Origin: Deinococcus sp.
GTDB taxonomy: Bacteria; Deinococcota; Deinococci; JACQHA01
Assembly (NCBI GenBank): GCA_016199255.1
Contig: JACQHA010000140.1
Location: forward strand, 1 to 15,109
DNA: 15,109 nt
Reading direction: 5' to 3'
In this document: positions 1 through 5,865 of the stretch, one piece after another
How the letters are laid out: the number at the start of each line of letters is the position of its first letter
Position numbering within the stretch: the stretch's first letter is position 1
Made by a program: the position numbers and the translations under genes
The notes under the pieces: model-generated
What the model saw: only the letters and a program-made list of their open reading frames with translations
Databases searched by the model: none
Told to the model about the DNA's origin: nothing

Positions 1-540
1 GAGCTGCGCGCCCAGGTGCAGCACATTATTGCCGCCTACCGACAGCCGGCACTGGTGGAAGAGTTCATCGCCGGCCGGGAGGTCACCGTAGGGGTCATAG
101 GTAATGAGGACCCGCACGTGTTACCACCTCTGGAAGTTGACCTATCTCCTGTACCCAGCGAGCGGGGGGTTTACACCAACTACATCAAGTTAGAAGTGCC
201 TCTGGCACCACGCTATCTCTGCCCAGCACCTTTGTCTACCTTGCAGTGGCTCTTCCTGCGCAAGGTGTGTCTCAAGGCCTACCGGGTGTTAGGTTGTTTG
301 GATGTCTGCCGCTTTGACTTCCGGCTGGGTAAAGGTGGCTTCTACCTCCTCGAGGCCAACCCGCTCCCTGGCCTCACACCTGGCTACAGCGATCTAGTCA
401 CCGAGGCCCAGGCCGACGGCATGGACCACCCCACGCTGATCAACACGATCCTGAACCTGGCACTGGCCAGGTACGGGATGCCCACTGTGCCGGAGCGGGC
501 AGCCAAGGCCGCGCCCCAGCGGCTGCAGGCCAGTGCATGA
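1..540 (+). CDS. D-Ala-D-Ala ligase-like ATP-grasp protein, C-terminal part (5' truncated by window)
   Basis: The reading frame is open from base 1, so the gene starts outside the window; only about 179 C-terminal residues are visible. They match the second half of the D-alanine-D-alanine ligase (Ddl) type ATP-grasp fold: LVEEFIAGREVTV (start of the ATP-grasp subdomain), CRFDFRL with a metal-binding Asp, and LLEANPLPGLTP, equivalent to the Ddl LExNxxPG loop with the metal-binding Glu and Asn. Such enzymes join a carboxylate to an amine using ATP through an acyl-phosphate. It overlaps the next gene, a paralogue, by 8 nt. Because the two paralogues sit with an acetyltransferase and a transporter and not with mur genes, I infer a specialised ligase and not the housekeeping Ddl. 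The substrate cannot be told from the sequence. Confidence 0.88.
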   Translation, partial: ELRAQVQHIIAAYRQPALVEEFIAGREVTVGVIGNEDPHVLPPLEVDLSPVPSERGVYTNYIKLEVPLAPRYLCPAPLSTLQWLFLRKVCLKAYRVLGCLDVCRFDFRLGKGGFYLLEANPLPGLTPGYSDLVTEAQADGMDHPTLINTILNLALARYGMPTVPERAAKAAPQRLQASA

Positions 541-1564
541 CGGAGGACCCGCCGCGAAGATTGCCGTCGTCTATAACGCCCCCCGGCAGCCGGCAGCCCC
601 GGACGATGCTGATGCCATAGCCGAGGCCGAGTCTGAGGTGGCGGCCCGGGGGGTGGCTGAGACTTTAGCGCACCTAGGTTACCGCACCCAGGTGCTAAGC
701 ATTGATGATGACACCGCTGGGGCAGTGCGCCGCCTGAAGCGGCTGGCTCCTGATCTGGTGTTTAACTTGTGCGAGGCGATTATGGGCGACACCAGCCTGG
801 AGGGAGCGTTCTGCGGGCTTCTGGAACTTCTGCGCCTGCCCTACACCGGGGCCCCGCCGCTGGCGCTGGCGCTGTGCCGGGACAAACCATTGACGAAATT
901 GGCGCTGGCTGGTGCCGGCATCCCTACCCCGCGCTTTACAGTGGTGCGGCCTGGGGAGCATTTCTCTGGCAGCCTCACCTATCCCCTCATTGTGAAACTA
1001 GCCCGGGAGCACGGCAGTGCCTCCATCTGCGCCGACTCGGTAGGCTACGACGCCACGGCGGTCAACCGGCGCATCGCCTATATCCACCAGCACTATGGCC
1101 AGGACGGGCTGGTGGAAGAATACATCGAGGGCCGGGAAATCAAGGTAACCCTCCTGGGGTATCAGGACCCGGAAGTCCTGCCCATTGAGGAGCTGGACCT
1201 CTCTGCCCTGCCGCCGGGAGTGCCCCGGGTGGTAGGGTATGAGGTTAACTGGCTGGAGTCCAGCCCACTTTACGGCCTGGACCGGGCGGTGTGCCCAGCG
1301 GACCTGCCGCCTGACCTGGCAGAGCGCATTAGAGACATCGCCCGCCGGGCTTACACCCTGATTGGCTGCCGGGACTATGGGCGGGTGGACATTCGCCTGA
1401 AAGATAATGTGCCCTACGTCCTGGAGGTGAACGCCAACCCGGATATTGCCCCAGGCACCGGCATTACCATTGCCGCCCAGGCGGCTGGTCTGGACTATCC
1501 CGCGCTGGTGGGAAAAGTGGTAGAACTAGCGCTCGGGAGGACCAGTGCACATCCGACCAGTTGA
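533..1564 (+). CDS. D-Ala-D-Ala ligase-like ATP-grasp protein (second of a tandem pair)
   Basis: A complete 343-residue Ddl-type ATP-grasp ligase. The N-terminal Rossmann-like region begins KIAVVYNAP. It is followed by the family signature VFNLCEAIMGDTSLEG, the IPYTG-like segment LPYTGAPP and the DKxxxK-like DKPLTKLALAGAGIPTPRF. The ATP-grasp half has LVEEYIEGREIKVTLLG, GRVDIRL (metal Asp) and YVLEVNANPDIAP (metal Glu and Asn). Length is close to Ddl (about 300-360). The GTG start at 533 overlaps the previous stop by 8 nt; no ATG in this frame lies nearby and no strong Shine-Dalgarno is seen, so translation is probably coupled. Its LVEEYIEGRE and metal-binding segments align easily with the upstream gene, suggesting tandem duplication and divergence. 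Acceptor and donor are unknown; a dipeptide-like or peptidoglycan-tailoring product is an inference. Confidence 0.9.
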   Translation: MHDGGPAAKIAVVYNAPRQPAAPDDADAIAEAESEVAARGVAETLAHLGYRTQVLSIDDDTAGAVRRLKRLAPDLVFNLCEAIMGDTSLEGAFCGLLELLRLPYTGAPPLALALCRDKPLTKLALAGAGIPTPRFTVVRPGEHFSGSLTYPLIVKLAREHGSASICADSVGYDATAVNRRIAYIHQHYGQDGLVEEYIEGREIKVTLLGYQDPEVLPIEELDLSALPPGVPRVVGYEVNWLESSPLYGLDRAVCPADLPPDLAERIRDIARRAYTLIGCRDYGRVDIRLKDNVPYVLEVNANPDIAPGTGITIAAQAAGLDYPALVGKVVELALGRTSAHPTS

Positions 1565-2021
1565 AAAACAGGACCGGGCCCCGCTGGCCGCGCTGCTGGC
1601 TGCTACTGAAAACTTCACTCCCCAGGAAGTGGCGGTGGCCCTGGAGCTCATTGACTCTGCCCTGGAACACCCGGAGAAAGATGAGTACTGGGTGCAGGTA
1701 GCAGAAGAAGGCGGGCCGATTGTGGGCTACGTGTGTTACGGCCCTACGCCGATGACCGACCGCACCTTTGATCTGTACTGGGTCGCCGTCCACCCCAGTA
1801 AGCGCGGCCAGGGCATTGGCAAGGCACTCACCAGCCACGTGGAGGCGCTGCTGCGCGCGAAAACAGCTCGTCTGCTCTTGATCGAGACTGCCTCCAAAGA
1901 GAGCTACCAGGCCACCAGGCGGTTTTACCTGGACCAGGGCTACCGGGAGGTGGCGCGGATCAAGGACTTTTATGCTGATGGCGACGACCGGGTGATATAT
2001 GCCAAGCGCCTGGACCGCTGA
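1545..2021 (+). CDS. GNAT-family N-acetyltransferase
   Basis: A 158-residue single-domain GNAT protein, the usual size. The acetyl-CoA pyrophosphate-binding motif A is clear: LYWVAVHPSKRGQGIGKAL (residues 77-95), with the R/Q-x-x-G-x-G core RGQGIG, followed by helix alpha3. The segment YQATRRFYLDQGYREVARI (121-139) is the typical motif B region. The enzyme should transfer acetyl from acetyl-CoA to an amine. The GTG start at 1545 is preceded by GGGAGG at 1535-1540 with short spacing, and the gene overlaps the upstream ATP-grasp gene by 20 nt, so it is in the same operon. It may acetylate the ligase product or precursor (inference); the acceptor cannot be predicted. Confidence 0.9.
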   Translation: MHIRPVEKQDRAPLAALLAATENFTPQEVAVALELIDSALEHPEKDEYWVQVAEEGGPIVGYVCYGPTPMTDRTFDLYWVAVHPSKRGQGIGKALTSHVEALLRAKTARLLLIETASKESYQATRRFYLDQGYREVARIKDFYADGDDRVIYAKRLDR

Positions 2022-3243
2022 TGTGAGGGAGATCGTCAACGGCCTGATTGTGGCGCTTACCTACCTCGGGGTAGCCATTGGCTACTTCCCAGGGTTCCGG
2101 CTGAATCGCCAGACCATTGCTTTAGTAGGCGCTGCGCTGGTGGTGGCTACCGGGATTGTGCGCCTGGGCGACGCCTATGCCGCCATTGACCATGACACCA
2201 TCTTGCTCCTCTTCAGCATGATGATCCTCAACGCCAATTTGCAGCTAGCCGGCTTCTTCCGGCTCGTGGGCCGCGCCGTGGTGCAGCGCGCCCGCAGCCC
2301 ACTGGCGCTGCTGGCGCTTTTGGTGTTCGCCTCGGGCATTCTCTCAGCGCTGTTCCTCAACGACACCGTGGTGCTCATGCTGACGCCGCTGGTGGTGGAG
2401 GTCACCCTCAATCTGCAGCGTAACCCCATCCCCTATCTGTTAGCGCTGGCCACCAGCGCCAACATTGGCTCCTCCGCCACTATTGCCGGCAACCCGCAGA
2501 ACATCTTGATCGGCGCCGCCTCGGGGATCAGCTACCTGCGCTTCGTCACTGCCCTGGGGCCAACTGCCCTCCTGGGCCTGGTAGCCTGCATTGCCATCAT
2601 CGCCCTGGTGTACCGCCAGGAGTTCATTGGGGTGCGGTTCGAGCGAGTGCCGCTTTCGGAATTCCGTCCCTACCGGCCGCTGCTCAATAAGGCCCTGTTG
2701 TGCGCCGCTGGGGTGCTGTTGCTCTTCCTTATCGGTTACCCAGTAGCCGGTGCCGCCTTCTTCGGCGCCGCCGCGCTCTTGATTACCAGGCGCATTAAGC
2801 CCGAGAAAGTGTTTGCCGAGATCAACTGGGGGCTCTTGGTGTTTTTCTCCGGCCTGTTTGTGGTCACCAGCTCCCTGGAGCACACCGGGCTCTCGCAGCA
2901 CCTCTTCCAGCTGGTGAACCCTTTGGTGGCTGCGGGCGTCGGCCCGCTCTCGGTGGTGAGCGTGATCCTCTCCAACTTGATCAGCAACGTGCCGGCGGTG
3001 CTGCTCTTCCGGCCTATTGTGCCCAATCTGGCCAACCCAGAGCTGGCCTGGCTCACCCTGGCCATGTCCTCGACTTTGGCAGGCAATCTTACCTTGCTGG
3101 GCTCGGTGGCCAACTTGATCGTCGCTGAGGAGGCGGCCAGGAAAGGGGTGGATCTCACCTTCGGCGCCTATTTGAAAGTCGGCGTCCCGGTGACCCTGGT
3201 CACCACCGCCATTGGGGTGATCTTGCTGGGACTGCGCCGTTAG
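1999..3243 (+). CDS. ArsB/NhaD/SLC13-type ion transporter (IT superfamily permease)
   Basis: A 414-residue, very hydrophobic protein with about 11 membrane segments, at the lower end of the size usual for this superfamily. Two inverted halves can be recognised: NDTVVLMLTP (121-130) and ANIGSSATIAGNPQNILIG (154-172) in the first, and SNLISNVPAVLLF plus SSTLAGNLTLLGSVANLIV in the second, the NPQN/GSVAN hairpin motifs of the ArsB/CitMHS/SLC13 group. It would move an anion or exchange ions at the inner membrane; whether the substrate is arsenite, a dicarboxylate or Na+/H+ is not resolved. No arsR or arsC is nearby. ATG 1999 is preceded by GGGTGA (1990-1995) and overlaps the GNAT gene by 23 nt; GTG 2023, just after the GNAT stop, is an alternative start. 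As last gene of the operon it may export or import the compound handled by the ligases (inference). Confidence 0.87.
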   Translation: MPSAWTADVREIVNGLIVALTYLGVAIGYFPGFRLNRQTIALVGAALVVATGIVRLGDAYAAIDHDTILLLFSMMILNANLQLAGFFRLVGRAVVQRARSPLALLALLVFASGILSALFLNDTVVLMLTPLVVEVTLNLQRNPIPYLLALATSANIGSSATIAGNPQNILIGAASGISYLRFVTALGPTALLGLVACIAIIALVYRQEFIGVRFERVPLSEFRPYRPLLNKALLCAAGVLLLFLIGYPVAGAAFFGAAALLITRRIKPEKVFAEINWGLLVFFSGLFVVTSSLEHTGLSQHLFQLVNPLVAAGVGPLSVVSVILSNLISNVPAVLLFRPIVPNLANPELAWLTLAMSSTLAGNLTLLGSVANLIVAEEAARKGVDLTFGAYLKVGVPVTLVTTAIGVILLGLRR

Positions 3244-3281
3244 ACCGATTTCTTATGATCACACCAGATTCTCTCATCCCT

Positions 3282-3301
3282 GGGGCGACCGGCTGGTCGC
3301 C
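3282..3301. repeat. REP-like short palindrome, copy 1
   Basis: GGGGCGACCGGCTGGTCGCC: a hairpin with GGCGACC/GGTCGCC arms around GGCT. The identical 20-mer occurs at 9355-9374. It sits between the convergent stops of the transporter (3243) and the ferritin-like gene (3318), where it could also terminate transcription, although no T-run follows on either strand. Confidence 0.75.
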
Positions 3302-3317
3302 ATCGGCAGCGCCCCCA

Positions 3318-3785
3318 CTAGGCGCGCTGCATCTTGGCCAGCACCTGCAAGATCACCTGCTGGTTCGTCCGGTCCTCAGCGTAGAGCCGCTCCAAGAGCT
3401 GGGCCAGCTCCAGGTCGTCGCTGGCCCTGGCCAGCTCCAGGTACCGGAAGGCATCGTCAGTTTCCTGCACCACTGCCGCCATCAAGTCCTGCCAGCTGCC
3501 TTCAATGACTGCCAAGGACTCGGGAACAGCGCCTCCCCGGTGCTCGATGGCAGCACGGAGCAGCTCCACATGGCGCTGCTCCGTGGCCAACACCGGCTGG
3601 AGCTCGGAGCGCAGGTGCTCATAAGGGATCTGCGCCAGGAGCGCCTGGAGCCGCGCCGCATCTCCGGCCTCATCGACATAGGAATGGCTCAGCAGCTCAA
3701 TCACTCGTTGCCGCCGGCGCCCCGCCAGCCAGCCCAGGACGCCGCCCCTGCTTCCCTTACGGTATCCGCGCCCTGTGCTCGTCAT
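3318..3785 (-). CDS. Ferritin-like / rubrerythrin-like four-helix protein
   Basis: 155 residues from ATG 3785. After a basic, Gly-rich N-terminus (1-27), the protein is predicted to be four long helices. Helix 1 carries E39. Helix 2 has E69-Q-R-H72, the ExxH di-iron motif (TEQRHVELLRAAI). Helix 3 has E108 (VQETDDAFRYLE). Helix 4 has E137-D-R-T-N141, where an ExxH would be expected but the His is absent. The family holds a di-iron site for peroxide reduction or iron handling; here the incomplete ligand set leaves activity uncertain. The longer GTG start at 3812 is rejected: it lies upstream of the expected transcription start of the promoter 3814-3842, while ATG 3785 has GGGGGA at 3789-3794. 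Divergent from the small membrane gene, convergent with the transporter. No exact subfamily recognised. Confidence 0.7.
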   Translation of the reverse strand: MTSTGRGYRKGSRGGVLGWLAGRRRQRVIELLSHSYVDEAGDAARLQALLAQIPYEHLRSELQPVLATEQRHVELLRAAIEHRGGAVPESLAVIEGSWQDLMAAVVQETDDAFRYLELARASDDLELAQLLERLYAEDRTNQQVILQVLAKMQRA

Positions 3786-3805
3786 ACATCCCCCGATTGT
3801 TAGTC

Positions 3806-3834
3806 TTGTCACAATCTTAGAACTTGAGTATATT
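3806..3834 (+). promoter_or_regulatory. Sigma-70/sigma-A promoter for small membrane protein and probably rpoZ
   Basis: TTGTCA (3806-3811), a 17-nt spacer, and TATATT (3829-3834): five of six matches to each consensus hexamer. Transcription should start near 3841, ahead of the GAGGTGA ribosome site at 3869-3875. It overlaps a promoter of the opposite strand. Confidence 0.7.
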
Positions 3835-3842
3835 CACGTCAA
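3814..3842 (-). promoter_or_regulatory. Sigma-70/sigma-A promoter for the ferritin-like gene
   Basis: Read on the - strand: TTGACG (3842-3837), a 17-nt spacer, and TAAGAT (3819-3814). The expected start is near 3807, giving a leader of about 20 nt with GGGGGA before ATG 3785. It occupies nearly the same bases as the + strand promoter 3806-3834, so the two are likely mutually exclusive. Confidence 0.55.
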
Positions 3843-3880
3843 ATCTGGCCTCTCCCGGGGCCACTGGTGAGGTGAAGGCG

Positions 3881-4102
3881 ATGGCACTAAGACAGCTGTT
3901 TGCTCTGAGCTGGCTGTGGTTGCCCACGGCGCTAGCTGTGTCCTCTGATCCGGGTGCCGAGCTATTCGGGAAGGTGATGGCGATCATCTTTGGTGTCTTG
4001 ACCCTGACCGTGCTGCCTCCTTTACTTTTCGGCTTCCTGGTACGGGTCAAGCCCTCAACCACTGCCAGCAGCAAGCCAGGAGCCAGCCAGGACGAAGCCT
4101 AG
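3881..4102 (+). CDS. Small two-segment membrane protein of unknown function
   Basis: 73 residues from ATG 3881. The N-terminus LRQLFALSWLWLPTALAV (3-20) looks like a signal peptide or first membrane segment. A second hydrophobic helix runs from about 30 to 53 (VMAIIFGVLTLTVLPPLLFG), followed by a polar tail rich in Ser, Lys and Asp. I do not recognise a family. ATG 3881 has a strong ribosome site, GAGGTGA at 3869-3875 with a 5-nt spacer, and a near-consensus promoter ending at 3834. The frame is open further upstream to 3824, but that would start inside the promoter. It is the first gene before rpoZ on the same strand, 86 nt away. Good initiation signals and membrane pattern support a real gene. 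Confidence 0.68.
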   Translation: MALRQLFALSWLWLPTALAVSSDPGAELFGKVMAIIFGVLTLTVLPPLLFGFLVRVKPSTTASSKPGASQDEA

Positions 4103-4114
4103 CGCCCCTCACTC

Positions 4115-4144
4115 TTGACAGACCCCTGGCTGAGTAGGCAACAT
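4115..4144 (+). promoter_or_regulatory. Possible rpoZ promoter (weak)
   Basis: A perfect TTGACA at 4115-4120 lies in the 86-nt gap between the small membrane gene and rpoZ. The best -10 at an acceptable distance, CAACAT (4139-4144, 18-nt spacer), matches only three of six consensus bases. rpoZ may therefore depend mainly on the upstream promoter. Confidence 0.3.
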
Positions 4145-4188
4145 GGCTAGCAGTGTGCGCCGGTTCGGCGCCTAGAGGTGAGGTAGCA

Positions 4189-4524
4189 GTGAAAGAAGAT
4201 TTCGACACATTACTGGGGAGCACCGGGTCCAAGTACTTGCTGGCCACCATCATTGCCAAACGGGCCGCCCAGCTGCGCGCTGGCTTGCCTGCCGCGGTGC
4301 CGCCCCGCTCCAATCCAGTGACCACCGCCATGGCGGAGATGTCTGCTAACCAGCTGGTGTGGGGCAATGACCTGGTGCCGCAGGAGTCGCTAGAGCGGGC
4401 CATGATCGCTGCCAAAGCCGCGCTCCAGCCGGCTCCTGCCTTTGCCAACGATGAGCCGGACGAGATCTTCCCCCGCCAGGGGCTAGCCAGTGCTGGCCGG
4501 GACGAGTCCAAGCGGCAGTCGTAA
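4189..4524 (+). CDS. rpoZ: DNA-directed RNA polymerase omega subunit
   Basis: 111 residues from GTG 4189, with GAGGTGAGG at 4175-4183 as ribosome site. The N-terminal half fits omega: STGSKYLLATIIAKRAAQLRAG (11-32) corresponds to the conserved SKYxLVxxAAKRAxQL helix, and SNPVTTAMAEMSANQL (41-56) to the segment usually reading NKPVTIALxEIAxG. Omega binds the beta' subunit and aids assembly of RNA polymerase. The C-terminus from about residue 60 is longer than in the roughly 70-residue omega of many Gram-positive bacteria, and ends in a disordered acidic/basic tail. The usual neighbours gmk, coaBC or priA are not here; instead it follows a small membrane protein and is convergent with glcF. Identification rests on these two conserved segments. 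Confidence 0.75.
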   Translation: MKEDFDTLLGSTGSKYLLATIIAKRAAQLRAGLPAAVPPRSNPVTTAMAEMSANQLVWGNDLVPQESLERAMIAAKAALQPAPAFANDEPDEIFPRQGLASAGRDESKRQS

Positions 4525-4542
4525 GCTGGGCACGATACGCCA

Positions 4543-4562
4543 AGCGGCCCCCGGGGGCCGCT
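4543..4562. terminator. Perfect 20-nt palindrome, probable bidirectional terminator
   Basis: AGCGGCCCCCGGGGGCCGCT is perfectly self-complementary (10-bp arms). It lies in the 42-nt gap between the converging stops of rpoZ (4524) and glcF (4567). Only a short CTTAT follows on the + strand and no T-run on the - strand, so it is a weak intrinsic terminator by the U-tract rule, but the position is typical. Confidence 0.65.
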
Positions 4563-4566
4563 CTTA

Positions 4567-5865
4567 TCACGTGCCCCGCTGGGCCTGGTCCAGCAACTCT
4601 ACTGGATGCACCACCGGGATAGGTGATCCCGCCTGCCGCAGGCCCCGGCGAATTTGCAGAATGCAGCCCGGGTTGCCTGTAGCCACCACCTGGGCGCCAC
4701 TGTCTTGCACTGCCTGGACTTTCTGGGCCAAGAGGCGCTGGGACATGGCCGGCTGGGTCAGGTTATAGATCCCGGCGCTGCCGCAGCAGCGGTCGGCCCC
4801 TGGGAGTTTCACCAGCTCCAGCCCCGGCACTTCTTGCAGTAGCTGTTTCGGCTGCGCGCTGATGCGCTGGCCATGCTGCAGGTGGCAGGGCTCATCGTAG
4901 GCAACTTTGACCGGCAGCGGCCGCATGGGGGGGCGGGGTAGCTCGAAGAGCACTTCGCTCACGTCCTTCACCTGATGCGCGAACCGATGGGCCCGCTCCG
5001 CGTACTGGTGGTCGCGGGCCAGGAGCTCGCCGTATTCCTTCAGCATGGCGCCGCAGCCAGCCGAGTTCACCACCACCTGGTCCACCCCTAGCTTTTCAAA
5101 CACCGCAATGTTGCGCCGGGCTAAGGCCCGGGCAATTCCCCGCTCCCCAGCATGTACCGCCAGGGCGCCGCAGCAGGTCTGCTCTGGTGGCGTCTCCACC
5201 GCACAGCCGGCGCGGGCCAGCACCTGGAGCGTGACGCGGTGCACATCAGGGAGAGCGAAGCTCATGACACACCCGGAGAAGAACGCTAATCGGCGCCTGG
5301 CCTGGCCCTGGGCGGGCACCTGCTGGTAATGAGCGGGCCAGAAGGGGGCGCCTATTTCGCGAGGCAGCAACTCGCTAAGCGCCCGCAGCCGGCTGGGCAA
5401 GAGCCGCTCCACGGGCCAGCGGCGTGCCAGGGCCAGGTAGAACCGGGCAGGCCAGAAGGCCAGAGCTAAGAGCGCCGGCGAGGGCAGGAGCTGGGCATAC
5501 ACCAGCTGGCGCAAGCGGCTCTGCCACCAGGGGCGGCGGCGGTTACGTTCAATCTGTCCCCGCGCCGCCTCCACCAGCTGGCCGTAGGGCACCCCGCTGG
5601 GGCAGGCACTCTCGCAGGCGCGGCAGTCCAGGCACAAATACATCTGGTCCACAAACGCCTGGGTCATGCCCATGCGCCCCCCGGCCACGGCCCGCATCAG
5701 ATAAATCCTGCCCCGGGGCGAGGCGGCTTCATTGCCGGTTTCGCGGTAGGTGGGGCAGTGCTCCAGGCACAGGCCGCAGTGGATGCAGCTCTGTGCCTTC
5801 CGCAGATTGAAGGGATCAAGCTGGTCAAAACCTGGTGCTTGCCTCGGCTGCTCTTGTCCGGCCAT
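4567..5865 (-). CDS. glcF: Glycolate oxidase iron-sulfur subunit
   Basis: 432 residues, the usual size for GlcF (about 410-440). Two ferredoxin-type 4Fe-4S motifs open the protein: C27-x2-C30-x2-C33-x3-C37 followed by Pro (SCIHCGLCLEHCP), and C78-x2-C81-x2-C84-x3-C88 (CLDCRACESACP). Two CCG domains follow, with CCGALAVHAGE at 231 and CCGSAGIYNLTQP at 360, the arrangement of GlcF/LldE/heterodisulfide reductase subunits. It passes electrons from the flavin subunits GlcD/GlcE to the quinone pool or another carrier. ATG 5865 shares its A with the glcE stop (TAATG) and has GGGAGGA (5871-5877) at 5 nt. Last gene of glcDEF. A D-lactate or other 2-hydroxyacid substrate is possible for such complexes. 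Confidence 0.93.
   Translation of the reverse strand: MAGQEQPRQAPGFDQLDPFNLRKAQSCIHCGLCLEHCPTYRETGNEAASPRGRIYLMRAVAGGRMGMTQAFVDQMYLCLDCRACESACPSGVPYGQLVEAARGQIERNRRRPWWQSRLRQLVYAQLLPSPALLALAFWPARFYLALARRWPVERLLPSRLRALSELLPREIGAPFWPAHYQQVPAQGQARRRLAFFSGCVMSFALPDVHRVTLQVLARAGCAVETPPEQTCCGALAVHAGERGIARALARRNIAVFEKLGVDQVVVNSAGCGAMLKEYGELLARDHQYAERAHRFAHQVKDVSEVLFELPRPPMRPLPVKVAYDEPCHLQHGQRISAQPKQLLQEVPGLELVKLPGADRCCGSAGIYNLTQPAMSQRLLAQKVQAVQDSGAQVVATGNPGCILQIRRGLRQAGSPIPVVHPVELLDQAQRGT

Noticed and set aside
3306..3330. Hairpin GCAGCGC/GCGCTGC across the end of the ferritin-like gene as a terminator
   Set aside because: Only 7 bp with an 11-nt loop, overlapping coding sequence and without a T-run.
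3255..3803. 182-codon open frame on + opposite the ferritin-like gene
   Set aside because: Its translation shows no family pattern, while the - strand frame gives a clean helical protein with an ExxH motif, promoter and ribosome site.
4346..4570. Open frames on - across rpoZ
   Set aside because: Shadow frames in G+C-rich DNA; they cross the 4543-4562 palindrome and show no family features.
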